DNA of 36,348 nt from Crenobacter oryzisoli (GTDB lineage: Bacteria > Pseudomonadota > Gammaproteobacteria > Burkholderiales > Chromobacteriaceae). The stretch lies in NCBI RefSeq assembly GCF_030385785.1, contig NZ_JAUEDK010000043.1:1-36348 (forward strand), read 5' to 3'. Positions 7,510-15,838 of this stretch are shown in pieces. A model generated the notes under the pieces. It made no database searches. It was given only the letters and a program-made list of their open reading frames with translations, and was not told the DNA's origin. The stretch's first letter is position 1. Every line of letters starts with the position of its first letter. The translations under genes and the position numbers were made by a program.

Positions 7510-8967
7510 ATGAGTACCACGACAAGCAACGCGCCGTACAAGGGCAATGATCGCCTGTTGTTTGGCATCATCATGGGCGTGATTGCCTTCTGGTTGTTCG
7601 CCCAGACGACACTGAACATCGCTCCCGACATGAGCCGCGACCTCGGTATGTCGGCCAACACCATGAACAGTGCGGTGGCGATCACCGCACTGTTCTCCGG
7701 CATCTTCATCGTCGTTATCGGCGGCCTGGCCGACCGCGTCGGCCGCATGAAGATCGTGCGCATTGGCTTCTATCTCAACATCCTCGGCTCGTTGCTGGTC
7801 GGTCTGACCCCGACCGGTGAGCTGGCGACGCCAGTCCTGCTGGTCGGACGGGCACTGCAGGGCCTGTCGGCGGCATGCATCATGCCTGCCAGCCTGGCGG
7901 TCGTAAAAAGCTATTGGGATGGGGCGGAACGTCAGCGCGCGGTCAGCATGTGGTCGATCGGTTCCTGGGGTGGGTCCGGCATTTGCTCGCTGTTCGGCGG
8001 CCTGATGTTGCAGAACTTCGGCTGGCGCTCGATCTTCTTCGTGTCGATCGCGGTCTGCGTACTGGGCCTGTGGATGATGCGCGGTACGCCGGAAAGTAAG
8101 GCCGAAACCAAGGGTGACTACAAGTTCGACCTGCCCGGCGTGCTGACCTTCATGATCGCCATGGTGGCCCTGCAGGTGGTGGTCACCCAAGGCAACAAGC
8201 TGGGCTGGACCAGCCCGCTGTCGCTAGGCCTGATCGCCGTCGTGCTGGTCGTCGGCGCCGTGTTCCTGAAGATCGAAGCAAAGTCGTCCAGCGCTTTCAT
8301 CGATTTCAGCCTGTTCAAGAACTCGACCTACACCGGCGCCACGATCTCAAACTTCCTGCTCAATGCGGTGGCAGGCACGCTGATCGTGTCGCTGCAGCTG
8401 GTACAGTTCGGCGGCAATATGACGGCCCAGGCCGCCGGTATGCTGACGCTCGGCTACGCGGTCGCGATCATCGCCTTCATCCGTGTCGGTGAACGGCTGC
8501 TGCGGGCCTTCGGTGCACGCAAGCCGATGATCTGGGGCTGCCTGATCACCGGCTTGGCAATCGTACTGCTGTCACCGGCCAACCTGATTCTGGCCGACTA
8601 CAAGCTCCTCGCCGTCATCGGCTACACGCTGTTTGGCGTCGGCCTCGCCTTTTACGCCACCCCTTCAACCGACGCGGCGCTCGCCAACCTGCCCGCCTCC
8701 CAGGCTGGCGCGGGTTCCGGCATCTACAAGATGGCCTCCTCGCTCGGCGCCGCTTTCGGGGTAGCGATCTCGGCGGCGATCTTCACCGCGCTCAGTGCCA
8801 ACAACGAAAGCATCATGTGGCTGGAAGGGGTAATCACCTTCGTCGGCCGGCAGGACAACCTCGCCGTGCGCGAGGCCGCCATCGTGGCGCTCGGCTTCAA
8901 CGTGCTGATGATCGTGGTCGCCATCCTGTCGATCATGCTCACCGTGCCGAAGGGCAAGAAGGCCTAA
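7510..8967 (+). CDS. MFS transporter, DHA2-like, about 14 membrane segments
   Basis: A 485-residue inner-membrane proton-coupled transporter of the major facilitator superfamily. Motif A is seen between TM2 and TM3 (GGLADRVGRMKIVRIG), and a motif C-like stretch at about residues 150-165 (SIGSWGGSGICSLFGG). Hydrophobic segments are continuous to the C-terminus and suggest about 14 helices, as in the EmrB/QacA group. AAGGAG sits 8 bases before the ATG. It is followed at 92 bases by an M20 amidohydrolase and is divergent from a LysR regulator, so import of an amide-linked substrate, or export of a product, is more likely than general drug efflux. The substrate cannot be read from the sequence. 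Confidence 0.85.
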   Translation: MSTTTSNAPYKGNDRLLFGIIMGVIAFWLFAQTTLNIAPDMSRDLGMSANTMNSAVAITALFSGIFIVVIGGLADRVGRMKIVRIGFYLNILGSLLVGLTPTGELATPVLLVGRALQGLSAACIMPASLAVVKSYWDGAERQRAVSMWSIGSWGGSGICSLFGGLMLQNFGWRSIFFVSIAVCVLGLWMMRGTPESKAETKGDYKFDLPGVLTFMIAMVALQVVVTQGNKLGWTSPLSLGLIAVVLVVGAVFLKIEAKSSSAFIDFSLFKNSTYTGATISNFLLNAVAGTLIVSLQLVQFGGNMTAQAAGMLTLGYAVAIIAFIRVGERLLRAFGARKPMIWGCLITGLAIVLLSPANLILADYKLLAVIGYTLFGVGLAFYATPSTDAALANLPASQAGAGSGIYKMASSLGAAFGVAISAAIFTALSANNESIMWLEGVITFVGRQDNLAVREAAIVALGFNVLMIVVAILSIMLTVPKGKKA

Positions 8968-9058
8968 GGACCGGGACACCTTGGGCGGGGCTCCGGCGCG
9001 ACCGGGCCGCGCATCGCACTCCGCCAATCTCATATATTGACGATCAGGAACAGAGCAA

Positions 9059-10210
9059 ATGACTGAAGCATTGAAAACCCTCGACCAGGCCAGCATCGAA
9101 CAGCACTTCCACTACCTGCACCAGCACCCTTCGTTGGCCTTTGAGGAAACCCAAGCAGCCAGCTACATCGCAGGGCTGCTGCGTGAATGGGGTTACGAGG
9201 TGACCGAAGGCATCGGCAAGACCGGCGTGGTCGGCCGCCTCAAGGTCGGTGATGGCCAGATGCGCATTGGCCTGCGCGCCGACACCGATGCCTTGCCGGT
9301 GCAGGAGGCCGCCGATCTGCCGTACAAGAGCAAGATCGAAGGCAAGTCGCATACCTGCGGCCACGACGCTCATACCGCGATGCTGCTCGGCGCCGCGGAA
9401 TACCTAGCCAAGACGCGCAACTTCAACGGTACGCTCAACCTCATCTTCCAGCCCGCCGAAGAGATCATGGCCGGCGCCCCGGCGATGATCGCGGATGGCC
9501 TGTTCGAGCGCTTCCCGATGGACGTGGTATTCGGCATGCACAACATGCCCGGCCTGCCGACCGGCAAGCTGCACTTCACCGGCGGTCCGATCATGGCCGC
9601 GGTGGACAACTGGGAGATTGTGCTGACCGGTGTCGGCAGCCACGGCTCGATGCCGGAAAAAAGCATCGACCCACTGGTGGCGGGCGCGTCGCTGGTTATG
9701 TCGCTCCAGACCATCGTGTCGCGCAACGTTGCGCCGATGGACGCCGCCGTGGTCAGCGTCGGCGCCTTCCTCGCCGGCGACGCCGGCAACGTCATTCCGC
9801 AGACCGCCACGCTGCGACTGAGCACGCGCACCCGCAAGCCGGAAACCCGCGAGATGGTGCTGAACAAGATCAAGTCAATCACCAAGGCCACCGCCGAGGC
9901 CTACAATGTCGGCTTCGAGATCAGGGAAGGCCAGCCGGGTGCGGTCCTGATCAACGACGCGGAGCAGACCCAGATCTGCGTCGACATCGCGCGCAAGGTG
10001 TTCGGCGACGAGCAGGTGGTCACGCCGGGGCCGACCTTCATGGGTAGTGAGGACTTCGCCTTCTACGCGCAGAAGGTACCGGGGGTGTATTGCTTTATCG
10101 GCAATGGCAACACGGCCAATGTGCATCACCCGATGTATGTGTTCGACAAGAGCAACCTGCCGGTCGGCGCGGCCTACTGGATTGCGGTGGCGGAAAACTA
10201 CCTCAAGTAA
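9059..10210 (+). CDS. M20-family amidohydrolase (hippurate / N-acyl-amino-acid hydrolase type)
   Basis: A 383-residue cytosolic metallo-amidohydrolase of peptidase family M20D, which cleaves an acyl or aroyl amide from an amino acid. The metal site is intact: RADTDALPVQE (73-83), CGHDAHTAML (Cys100, His102), QPAEE (Glu134/135), GMHNMPG, the dimerisation segment GSHGSMPE, MGSEDFAF and HHPMY near the end. Length and motif order match hippurate hydrolase, IAA-amino-acid hydrolase and N-acetyl-amino-acid deacetylase relatives. It probably forms an operon with the MFS transporter upstream. Because a benzoate/catechol operon lies in the same window, hydrolysis of a benzoyl-amino acid is an attractive but unproven role. 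Confidence 0.87.
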   Translation: MTEALKTLDQASIEQHFHYLHQHPSLAFEETQAASYIAGLLREWGYEVTEGIGKTGVVGRLKVGDGQMRIGLRADTDALPVQEAADLPYKSKIEGKSHTCGHDAHTAMLLGAAEYLAKTRNFNGTLNLIFQPAEEIMAGAPAMIADGLFERFPMDVVFGMHNMPGLPTGKLHFTGGPIMAAVDNWEIVLTGVGSHGSMPEKSIDPLVAGASLVMSLQTIVSRNVAPMDAAVVSVGAFLAGDAGNVIPQTATLRLSTRTRKPETREMVLNKIKSITKATAEAYNVGFEIREGQPGAVLINDAEQTQICVDIARKVFGDEQVVTPGPTFMGSEDFAFYAQKVPGVYCFIGNGNTANVHHPMYVFDKSNLPVGAAYWIAVAENYLK

Positions 10211-10255
10211 GCATCGCTCTTCTGACGCCTTCCTACCCCCGTTTTCTCTGGTGGG

Positions 10256-10273
10256 CTCGCGAACGTTCGCGAG
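10256..10273. repeat. 18-bp perfect palindrome
   Basis: CTCGCGAACGTTCGCGAG is fully self-complementary and lies just downstream of the amidohydrolase, before the IS6 copies. Having no loop, it is more likely a protein-binding site or an insertion target than a terminator. Confidence 0.6.
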
Positions 10274-10330
10274 GCCACTTCCCTTACTGGCGCGGTTTCA
10301 AAGGCGGTCGACTGTGGGGCTCTGTCGCGA

Positions 10331-10570
10331 GGTTCTGTCGCAGTAAGGGCTGCGGTAAGATGACAGCCCAACCAACACACTCAAATGGCATGAAGAAGAC
10401 GCCCGTACCGGCATGGCGAAAAGCACTCAAGCGCCTGCATTTCCCGATCGATGTCATCTTGCTATGCGTGCGTTGGTATCTGGCTTACTCCCTCAGTCTG
10501 CGTAACCTGGAAGAAATGATGGCTGAACGTGGGGTTGCCGTTGATCACGCTACCGTACACCGCTGGGTGA
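10331..10570 (+). mobile_element. IS6-family element, left 240 bp only
   Basis: It begins with GGTTCTGTCGCAGTAAG and encodes, from the ATG at 10360, the first 70 residues of an IS6 transposase (KALKRLHFPIDVILLCVRWY, then SLRNLEEMMAERGVAVDHATVHRWV). At 10571 it is cut by the left end of a second IS6 copy. The rest of this element is not found after that copy. A partial extra end, GGCTCTGTCGC, precedes it at 10318-10328, which suggests an older insertion at the same place. Confidence 0.85.
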
Positions 10571-11381
10571 GGTTCTGTCGCAGTAAGCCTCCAGTAGAAT
10601 GGACCGGTGTCGAACACAATGTGTGGGCAACGGTCATGAACCCGGAAGTGGCAAAGGTCTTGAAGCGTTTGCATTACCCGTTGGAGGTGATGCTGACCTG
10701 CGTGCGCTGGTACGTTGCCTATCCCTGAGCCTGCGTCATTTGGAAGAGATGATGGCCGAGCGAGGTATCTCGGTTGACCACTCCACCGTGTATCGCTGGG
10801 TGATCAAGTTGTTGCCGCTCTTCGAGAAGGCGTTTCGCCAACACCGGCGTCCGGTGGGCAACAGCTGGCGTATGGACGAGACGTCCATCCTGGTTAAGAG
10901 CCAGTGGAAGTATCTCTATCGGACAGTAGACAAGGACGACAAGACCATTGATTTTCTGCTGCGCGCGCACCGCGATACCCCCGCGGCGCGACGCTTTTTC
11001 GAGAAAGCCATCGCTGGCTGTGGGGCTCCGAAGACCGCCACAGTGGACAAGAGCGGGGCGAACCTGGCTGCCCTGCAGGCCATCAATGCCCATCGGGAGA
11101 CGGCCATTGAGATCCGCCAGAACAAGTACCTGAACAACCTCGTCGAGCAGGACCATAGGGCGATCAAACGCCGGGTCAGGTTGATGCAGGGATTCCAGAA
11201 CTTTCGTTGCGCCCGCATCATCCTGGGGGGCATTGAGACCATGCACATGATCCGCAAAGGGCAGATGCTTACCCACAAGGGGAGCAGTCCGTCCGCTGCT
11301 GAGCAATTCTATTCCCTGATCGCATAACCGCCGTCTCTTGTCGCACCACGCTTACCCAGCCCTCCTTATCGCGACAGAACC
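10571..11381 (+). mobile_element. Complete-length IS6-family insertion sequence
   Basis: Terminal inverted repeats GGTTCTGTCGC at 10571-10581 and GCGACAGAACC at 11371-11381 bound about 811 bp, the usual IS6/IS26 size. It contains one transposase frame, which is broken by a one-base loss. The left end stands directly against a truncated relative. Confidence 0.88.
10636..11327 (+). pseudogene. IS6-family DDE transposase, frameshifted
   Basis: Starts MNPEVAKVLKRLHYPLEV and runs to WYVAYP, then meets TGA. The continuation SLRHLEEMMAERGISVDHSTVYRWV is one frame away, because one C is missing in the CCC-CTG position near 10726. The rest is intact: WRMDETSILVKSQWKYLYRTVD (first Asp), the TVDKSGANLAAL block with the second Asp, and YLNNLVEQDHRAIKRR with the catalytic Glu, then a normal C-terminus. 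One lesion in an otherwise perfect gene suggests recent inactivation or a sequencing error; programmed frameshifting is not typical of IS6. Confidence 0.85.
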
Positions 11382-11572
11382 CTTCGAAGACCTTTTTCTT
11401 CCCCGGATCTGAGTCAGCCGCGAGATCCTTGAACTGGCCTCGGCGTGAAGGTCGTCGGGAGTGCCCATGGTTCTAGGAACAGTCCATGTTGGGGCGGGCT
11501 ATCCAGGTTTATCCTTGTGTTTTCTGTTCTGTTGAGGTTAACCGTATTTTGCGATTGCTTAGAGCGCCAAGG

Positions 11573-13060
11573 TCAGCTGATCTTGACTAAGCCACGGGCA
11601 AACAACACGACGGCAACGACGGCAGTCAGCACGAGGACACCCGCCAGAATGGCTTCTACGCGGGTAAAGACCGCTTGATCGGGGGCGTGTTCGTGGCGAG
11701 CCCACCAGAAAACCGGGAATCCCAGAGCGAAGAGAATGGTCGACATCAAGAGGAATTGAGGGCCTGCCGCATAGAGCAGCCACAAGGAGTAGACCGTGCC
11801 AAGCATGCCCGTCCAGACCGACTCATGAGCCGTTTCACCTGTGCTTGCTGCATAAGTTGATTGCTTCGCATAGCGCCATAAGAAAACGGTACTGGCAAGA
11901 TAAGGGGGCAGAATCATGACGCCGGTGATCGAGATCAGCCATATCCAGGCATTCTGCGCAAACAACACCACGAAAATGGCTAGTTGCATGGTCGCGCTGG
12001 AAACCCAGAGTGATGGAGCCGCCGCGTGGTGCTGGTTCTCATGAGCAAGAAACTTAGGGAATACCCCGCCTTTTGCGCCTTCGAAGGGTAGTTCGGCGAC
12101 TAGAATGGTCCAGGCCAGCCAACAGCTTAGCAAGGAAATGATCAGCGCTACGACGATGAACACCGCGCCCCACTCACCGACCGCGGCCTTTAAAACGTAC
12201 GCCGCCGAAGGCGAAGCGAGGCCTGCGAGCTGCGCTTGATGCATCAGGCCGAACGGTAGTGCAGACAGCAAGAAATAAAGCACAGTGCACACGATCAGAC
12301 CGAGAAAAGTGGCAACACCGACTTGCGAGGTCTTGTTGGCACGGTCGGAGACCACCACAGCACCCTCTATGCCGATGAAGACCCATAGCGTGACTAGCAT
12401 CGTGCCCTTGACCTGACCAAGTACGCTTCCCAAATGCGCTTGGGTGCCCCAAAAGTCAAAGGAGAACATCCCCGCTTTTATCGCGACAGCCATGGCGCAC
12501 AAAGCGACCGTTATCGTGCCGATGTTCAACGCACTCGAGATTACATTCAGGATTGCTGCGCGCTTCACCCCGGATAGCACCACAAAGTTCATCGCCCAGA
12601 TCAGCAATGAGGCCCCGATGATCGATGGCCAGTTGCGGCCACTGGCAAAGACGGGAAAGAAATAGCCGATCGTCTGCATAATCAGGACCGCGAACGCGAC
12701 ATTGCCAAATGCCGCGGACAGCCAGTACCCCCACGCCATCTCGAAGCCGGCGAGCGAGCCGAATCCTTCCTTCGCGTATGAGTAGATACCTGCCTTCAAG
12801 TCCGGTCGTTTATCTGCCAAGGTACGAAAGGTGTTCGACAAGAAGAACATGCCTACCAGTGTAATAACCCAGGCAATGATGACCGCGCCCAGCCCCGCGC
12901 CGTGTGCCATGTTTTGCGGCAGATTGAACGCGCCCCCACCGATCATCGAGGCGATAACAACGCCGGTGAGAAGTGGCAACCCCAACTTTCGTGTTTTGGG
13001 TTGCGTTGCAGTGAGGGATCGGTCTTCGTGGCTCCCCGAGAGGCTGTCTATAGGGTTCAT
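11573..13060 (-). CDS. APC-family basic amino acid antiporter (arginine/ornithine type)
   Basis: A 495-residue inner-membrane antiporter of the amino acid-polyamine-organocation superfamily, with about 12-13 helices. The first helix carries GLPLLTGVVIASMIGGGAFN, close to the ArcD/LysP-like signature where GIG/GGG breaks the helix for substrate binding. Next come YSYAKEGFGSLAGFEMAWGYW and the FIGIEGAVVVSDRA loop typical of arginine/ornithine antiporters. The ATG at 13060 is chosen because GGAGG lies 7 bases upstream; the frame's earlier GTG (13069) overlaps that site. No arginine deiminase genes are near, so it stands alone between an IS6 element and gene scraps. Substrate assignment is by family only. 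Confidence 0.85.
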   Translation of the reverse strand: MNPIDSLSGSHEDRSLTATQPKTRKLGLPLLTGVVIASMIGGGAFNLPQNMAHGAGLGAVIIAWVITLVGMFFLSNTFRTLADKRPDLKAGIYSYAKEGFGSLAGFEMAWGYWLSAAFGNVAFAVLIMQTIGYFFPVFASGRNWPSIIGASLLIWAMNFVVLSGVKRAAILNVISSALNIGTITVALCAMAVAIKAGMFSFDFWGTQAHLGSVLGQVKGTMLVTLWVFIGIEGAVVVSDRANKTSQVGVATFLGLIVCTVLYFLLSALPFGLMHQAQLAGLASPSAAYVLKAAVGEWGAVFIVVALIISLLSCWLAWTILVAELPFEGAKGGVFPKFLAHENQHHAAAPSLWVSSATMQLAIFVVLFAQNAWIWLISITGVMILPPYLASTVFLWRYAKQSTYAASTGETAHESVWTGMLGTVYSLWLLYAAGPQFLLMSTILFALGFPVFWWARHEHAPDQAVFTRVEAILAGVLVLTAVVAVVLFARGLVKIS

Positions 13061-13099
13061 GAGAAACACCTCCTGACAACATCATGTGTAACGGTAGCT

Positions 13100-13405
13100 T
13101 CATTGCGACGCCGGGCTGGAGACCCGGATTGTCGCACCCCGCACCCGTAATAGTTGGCCAACTTTCAATTCAGGGAAGTCTCCAGTCCGCCGCCCCTCAG
13201 CCGATGGCTCAAAAATGCGCACCCAAGTGCCTCCGTCCCCGATGCCGGTTACCAGGGCATCAAAGCGTTGCCCGATTCGTGAATGCAGCAGCAGAGCCGC
13301 CTCAGACTTGCGAAGCTGTCACTCCACCTTTCGTGCGGCGTCCTCTTGCATGGTGCAGTGCAAGGCCAGTTCGTCCAGTTCATCATTGGAGTATGGCGAC
13401 ACGAT
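13100..13405 (-). pseudogene. RNB-domain ribonuclease, C-terminal remnant
   Basis: The minus strand reads VSPYSNDELDELALHC, then QEDAARKVE, a TGA stop, then QLRKSEAALLLHSRIGQRFDALVTGIGD and TWVRIFEP, ending at a stop at 13100. This is the end of the RNB catalytic domain and the start of the S1-like region of an RNase II/R-type exoribonuclease. The 5' part is missing, replaced by an IS110 scrap, and the final FIDF-type segment is altered. It is non-functional. Confidence 0.7.
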
Positions 13406-13486
13406 ACCGGACCTTGCCATGCTCATCCACGCCGTGAACCTAGAACACGTTCTTAGCCAGATCCAGCCCGATCGTCCTAATGTTCA
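13406..13486 (-). pseudogene. IS110-family transposase, first codons only
   Basis: From ATG 13486 the frame reads MNIRTIGLDLAKNVF, stop, VHGVDEHGKV. This is the N-terminal start of an IS110-family (DEDD) transposase with the first catalytic Asp. It has an in-frame TAG and then joins RNB sequence. Confidence 0.75.
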
Positions 13487-13591
13487 TGGTGACGCTCCCT
13501 TCGGTCAGTGAGTTGGTTGCAAATTCAGGCCGCTACGCCCACTGCCACCGGCTTAACGTGCTTTAAATTCCGTTTTCTGAGACGACCCCTA

Positions 13592-13932
13592 CAGGCGCGT
13601 CACGAACAGGAACAGGGCCAGTGGCAGCAACGCGAGCAGGCGGCGCAGCGCGAGCTGCTGCAGCAGAAGGTGGCGAGTCAGGCGCAGGCGCTGGCGCAGG
13701 CGAGCAACGCGGCCTCGGCCTGCAGGAACAAGTGGACATCTTGCAGCAGCAGCGGGACGCGGCCCAGCAGCAGGCCGAGCTGCAGCAGCAAGGCGCGGCG
13801 GCGGCGCAGGCGGCACTGGGCAGCGTGCAGGCCGAGCTGGAGCGTGCCGCGGCGGAGCGCGACGAGGCGCGCCGCCTGCTGGACGCCCTGCTGCAGCGGC
13901 TGCCGCCGCCGGCCAGCGCCGCCACGCCGTGA
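13592..13932 (+). pseudogene. KfrA-like coiled-coil protein, C-terminal remnant
   Basis: Two frames together give a long Gln/Ala/Glu coiled coil: QARHEQEQGQWQQREQAAQ onward to about 13720, then one frame over LGLQEQVDILQQQRDAAQQQ to LLDALLQRLPPP and a stop at 13932. Such alanine- and glutamine-rich coils are typical of KfrA, a plasmid-encoded DNA-binding filament protein with an N-terminal DUF3450/KfrA_N domain, which is missing here. A frameshift near 13720 and the missing 5' end make it inactive. Low complexity leaves other coiled-coil proteins possible. Confidence 0.5.
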
Positions 13933-14000
13933 CCGGTCAATTTTTAGGCAGGGCCAACGGACGGCGCGTCACGGCGGGGTGTGCCGTTCGAGCGGGGGCG

Positions 14001-14037
14001 GTTATCCCCCGGCTTATCCACCGCGGCGGGGGATAAC
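14001..14037. repeat. 11-bp inverted repeat around a DnaA-like box
   Basis: GTTATCCCCCG (14001-14011) and CGGGGGATAAC (14027-14037) pair perfectly. The 15-base loop contains TTATCCACC, one base from the consensus DnaA box, and the arms contain TTATCCCC, also near it. Together with the KfrA remnant this looks like a trace of a plasmid replication or partition region. Confidence 0.55.
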
Positions 14038-14070
14038 GGGGCTGTGGTCGCTCGGCCGTCGCTGCAAAAC

Positions 14071-14209
14071 GTAGATGTATTTCCGAAATTAATGCGGAAA
14101 ATAGACGGCAACATGGACAAAGTAGTTGCTTTTTGCTAAAAAACCTCATTTATAGATGTTTCTGAAAATCCGTAGACGCCGCTGTATTGCTCCAGGCCTT
14201 TTGTAGATG
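14071..14209 (+). repeat. Helically phased (G/A)TAGAYG repeats upstream of the Fic gene
   Basis: Same-strand copies of a 7-base motif occur at 14071 (GTAGATG), 14101 (ATAGACG), 14122 (GTAGTTG), 14152 (ATAGATG), 14172 (GTAGACG) and 14203 (GTAGATG, overlapping the start codon). Spacings are 30, 21, 30, 20 and 31 bases, near whole helical turns. This suits cooperative binding on one DNA face. Confidence 0.6.
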
Positions 14210-15745
14210 ACTGCTACCCCCTCCCGAATCTTCCTTGGCTATGAAGCGCTAATTCGCCATTACCAGCTTCAAGTGCCCCCCCTGCGTTGCGTGTATGTGG
14301 CCACGGAGCGGGCGATGGAGTCCCGCTCCATCAATGCAGAGGGGGAGGAGCGAATTGAGCTGCCCTTGCAGCGGATCTCCGATACTGATTCGCTTGTAGG
14401 CCAACTTACCTTTGCCTTCAAGCGGGAGCACTTGAACCTCACGGTGCTGGGCGCGCTCTTCGAAATTCCCGAGGTGCTTGAAGCTATTCAGGCCTGGCTG
14501 CATGACAAGCCCAGCTCGAAGTATTCGCGCCTAGCAGGCCATTTGGCTACTTGGCTGACCGGTCACGAGTTTGATTACCGCTTGCCGGCAGGCAGTCCTC
14601 GGATTCCTGTCCTCGACCCTGCGCACTATGTCGTAGGGCCGGCCATCTCGGACTCCAAGTTTGGCATCGTGAACAACCTGCTGGGTGACAAGTGGTTCAG
14701 CCCGCTCGTTCGACGCACAGACAAGCTGCAACAATTTCTTGCCGAGGGGCTGGCGAACAAGGTAGGTGAGGCGTTTCAGACTATTGAACCTGAGATGCTC
14801 TCAAGGGCGATGGACTACCTTTACCTTTCCGAGACGCGCTCGACTTACAACATCGAGGACGAGATTCCAGACAACAACCGCGCAGCTAAATTCAGGCATC
14901 TCCTGGAGCGCGCGGGCGAGCCCGGGCTGCTTACCGAAGAGCAACTGTGCGAGTGGCAGGCGCAGATTGTGAATGCCCGTATGGCCGAGTACGAGTTCCG
15001 CAACATTCAGAACTGGCTTTCGCGCCCAGGCCGACTACGCAACATCGCGGACTTCATTCCTGCTCCGCCCGAGCTGGTGCCCCGAATGATGGAGACAATT
15101 GCCCAGGTGGCACAGTATGCCTCGACAGGTGGCTTGGACCCGGTTCTTGCTGCGGCTTGTGCGTCATTCGGCTTCGTATTCGTACACCCATTTCTCGACG
15201 GTAACGGACGACTTCACCGTTTCTTGCTGCACCACATCCTGCGGCAGGCTGGTTTTACGCCGCCCGGGGTAGTGCTGCCCCTTTCTGCACGGATGCTCAA
15301 GCAGTTGGACCGCTACTCGGCCTTACTGAAGCGCTATTCGCGCCCGCGCACCGAACTTCTCGACTATACGTTGGATGGCGATAGTGCCAACATTCATGTG
15401 GGCTCGAGACAGCCTTTGTGGCTCTACGCCTACTTCGATGCAACGGATATATGTGAATTCATCCTTGAATGCTGCAAGGCCTGTGTCGAGGAGGACCTGC
15501 AGGCAGAGGTGGTCTATTTGCGCGCGCATGATGCCACGGTGCGCGACCTTGAGACTTGGCTCAATATGCGGCAAGCCACGCTCAACATTCTCATTGATGT
15601 CATCGTGCAGGGTAACGGGGCACTCTCCAAGCGCAAACAAAAACTAGTCGAAGGCTTATCCGAAGCAGAAGTGGCCCGGATCGAAGCGACCGTTTGCGAG
15701 CACTTCGCGGCCTACATCGACCAGCGAGCTGGTTTAGGGGGGTAG
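14207..15745 (+). CDS. Large Fic-domain protein (predicted AMP-transferase)
   Basis: A 512-residue protein of the Fic family, whose members mostly transfer AMP from ATP to hydroxyl side chains of target proteins. The catalytic loop HPFLDGNGRLHR is intact at 327-338, with His327 as the base and Arg335/Arg338 for phosphates. A class II inhibitory helix is likely at 212-218 (T213xxxE217). The N-terminal 190 residues have an unassigned domain; the C-terminal 120 residues are helical and may mediate regulation. It is isolated among gene scraps and flanked at both ends by the same phased short repeats, which suggests it arrived, or is regulated, as a cassette. The start is the ATG at 14207; no strong ribosome site is seen. 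Confidence 0.87.
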   Translation: MTATPSRIFLGYEALIRHYQLQVPPLRCVYVATERAMESRSINAEGEERIELPLQRISDTDSLVGQLTFAFKREHLNLTVLGALFEIPEVLEAIQAWLHDKPSSKYSRLAGHLATWLTGHEFDYRLPAGSPRIPVLDPAHYVVGPAISDSKFGIVNNLLGDKWFSPLVRRTDKLQQFLAEGLANKVGEAFQTIEPEMLSRAMDYLYLSETRSTYNIEDEIPDNNRAAKFRHLLERAGEPGLLTEEQLCEWQAQIVNARMAEYEFRNIQNWLSRPGRLRNIADFIPAPPELVPRMMETIAQVAQYASTGGLDPVLAAACASFGFVFVHPFLDGNGRLHRFLLHHILRQAGFTPPGVVLPLSARMLKQLDRYSALLKRYSRPRTELLDYTLDGDSANIHVGSRQPLWLYAYFDATDICEFILECCKACVEEDLQAEVVYLRAHDATVRDLETWLNMRQATLNILIDVIVQGNGALSKRKQKLVEGLSEAEVARIEATVCEHFAAYIDQRAGLGG

Positions 15746-15774
15746 TAGCGAGTTTTTGGAAAATTGACCAGTTT

Positions 15775-15832
15775 GTAGGCGTTTTTCCTAATCGCTAGAT
15801 GTGCAACTGCCAAACCCTGCCCAGGGTAGATG
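15775..15832 (+). repeat. Same short repeats downstream of the Fic gene
   Basis: GTAGGCG (15775), CTAGATG (15795) and GTAGATG (15826) repeat the upstream motif in the same orientation, again 20 and 31 bases apart. The IS5 remnant begins right after them. Confidence 0.5.
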
Positions 15833-15838
15833 TTCTTA

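Noticed and set aside
7495-8190. 231-codon minus-strand frame opposite the MFS gene
   Set aside because: His/Asp/Gln-rich product without domains; the opposite strand encodes clear membrane helices.
14071-15832. Phased repeats as Tn7-like or Tn5053-like transposon ends
   Set aside because: The repeats are in the same orientation at both ends, there is no transposase inside, and the motif does not match known end-binding sites.
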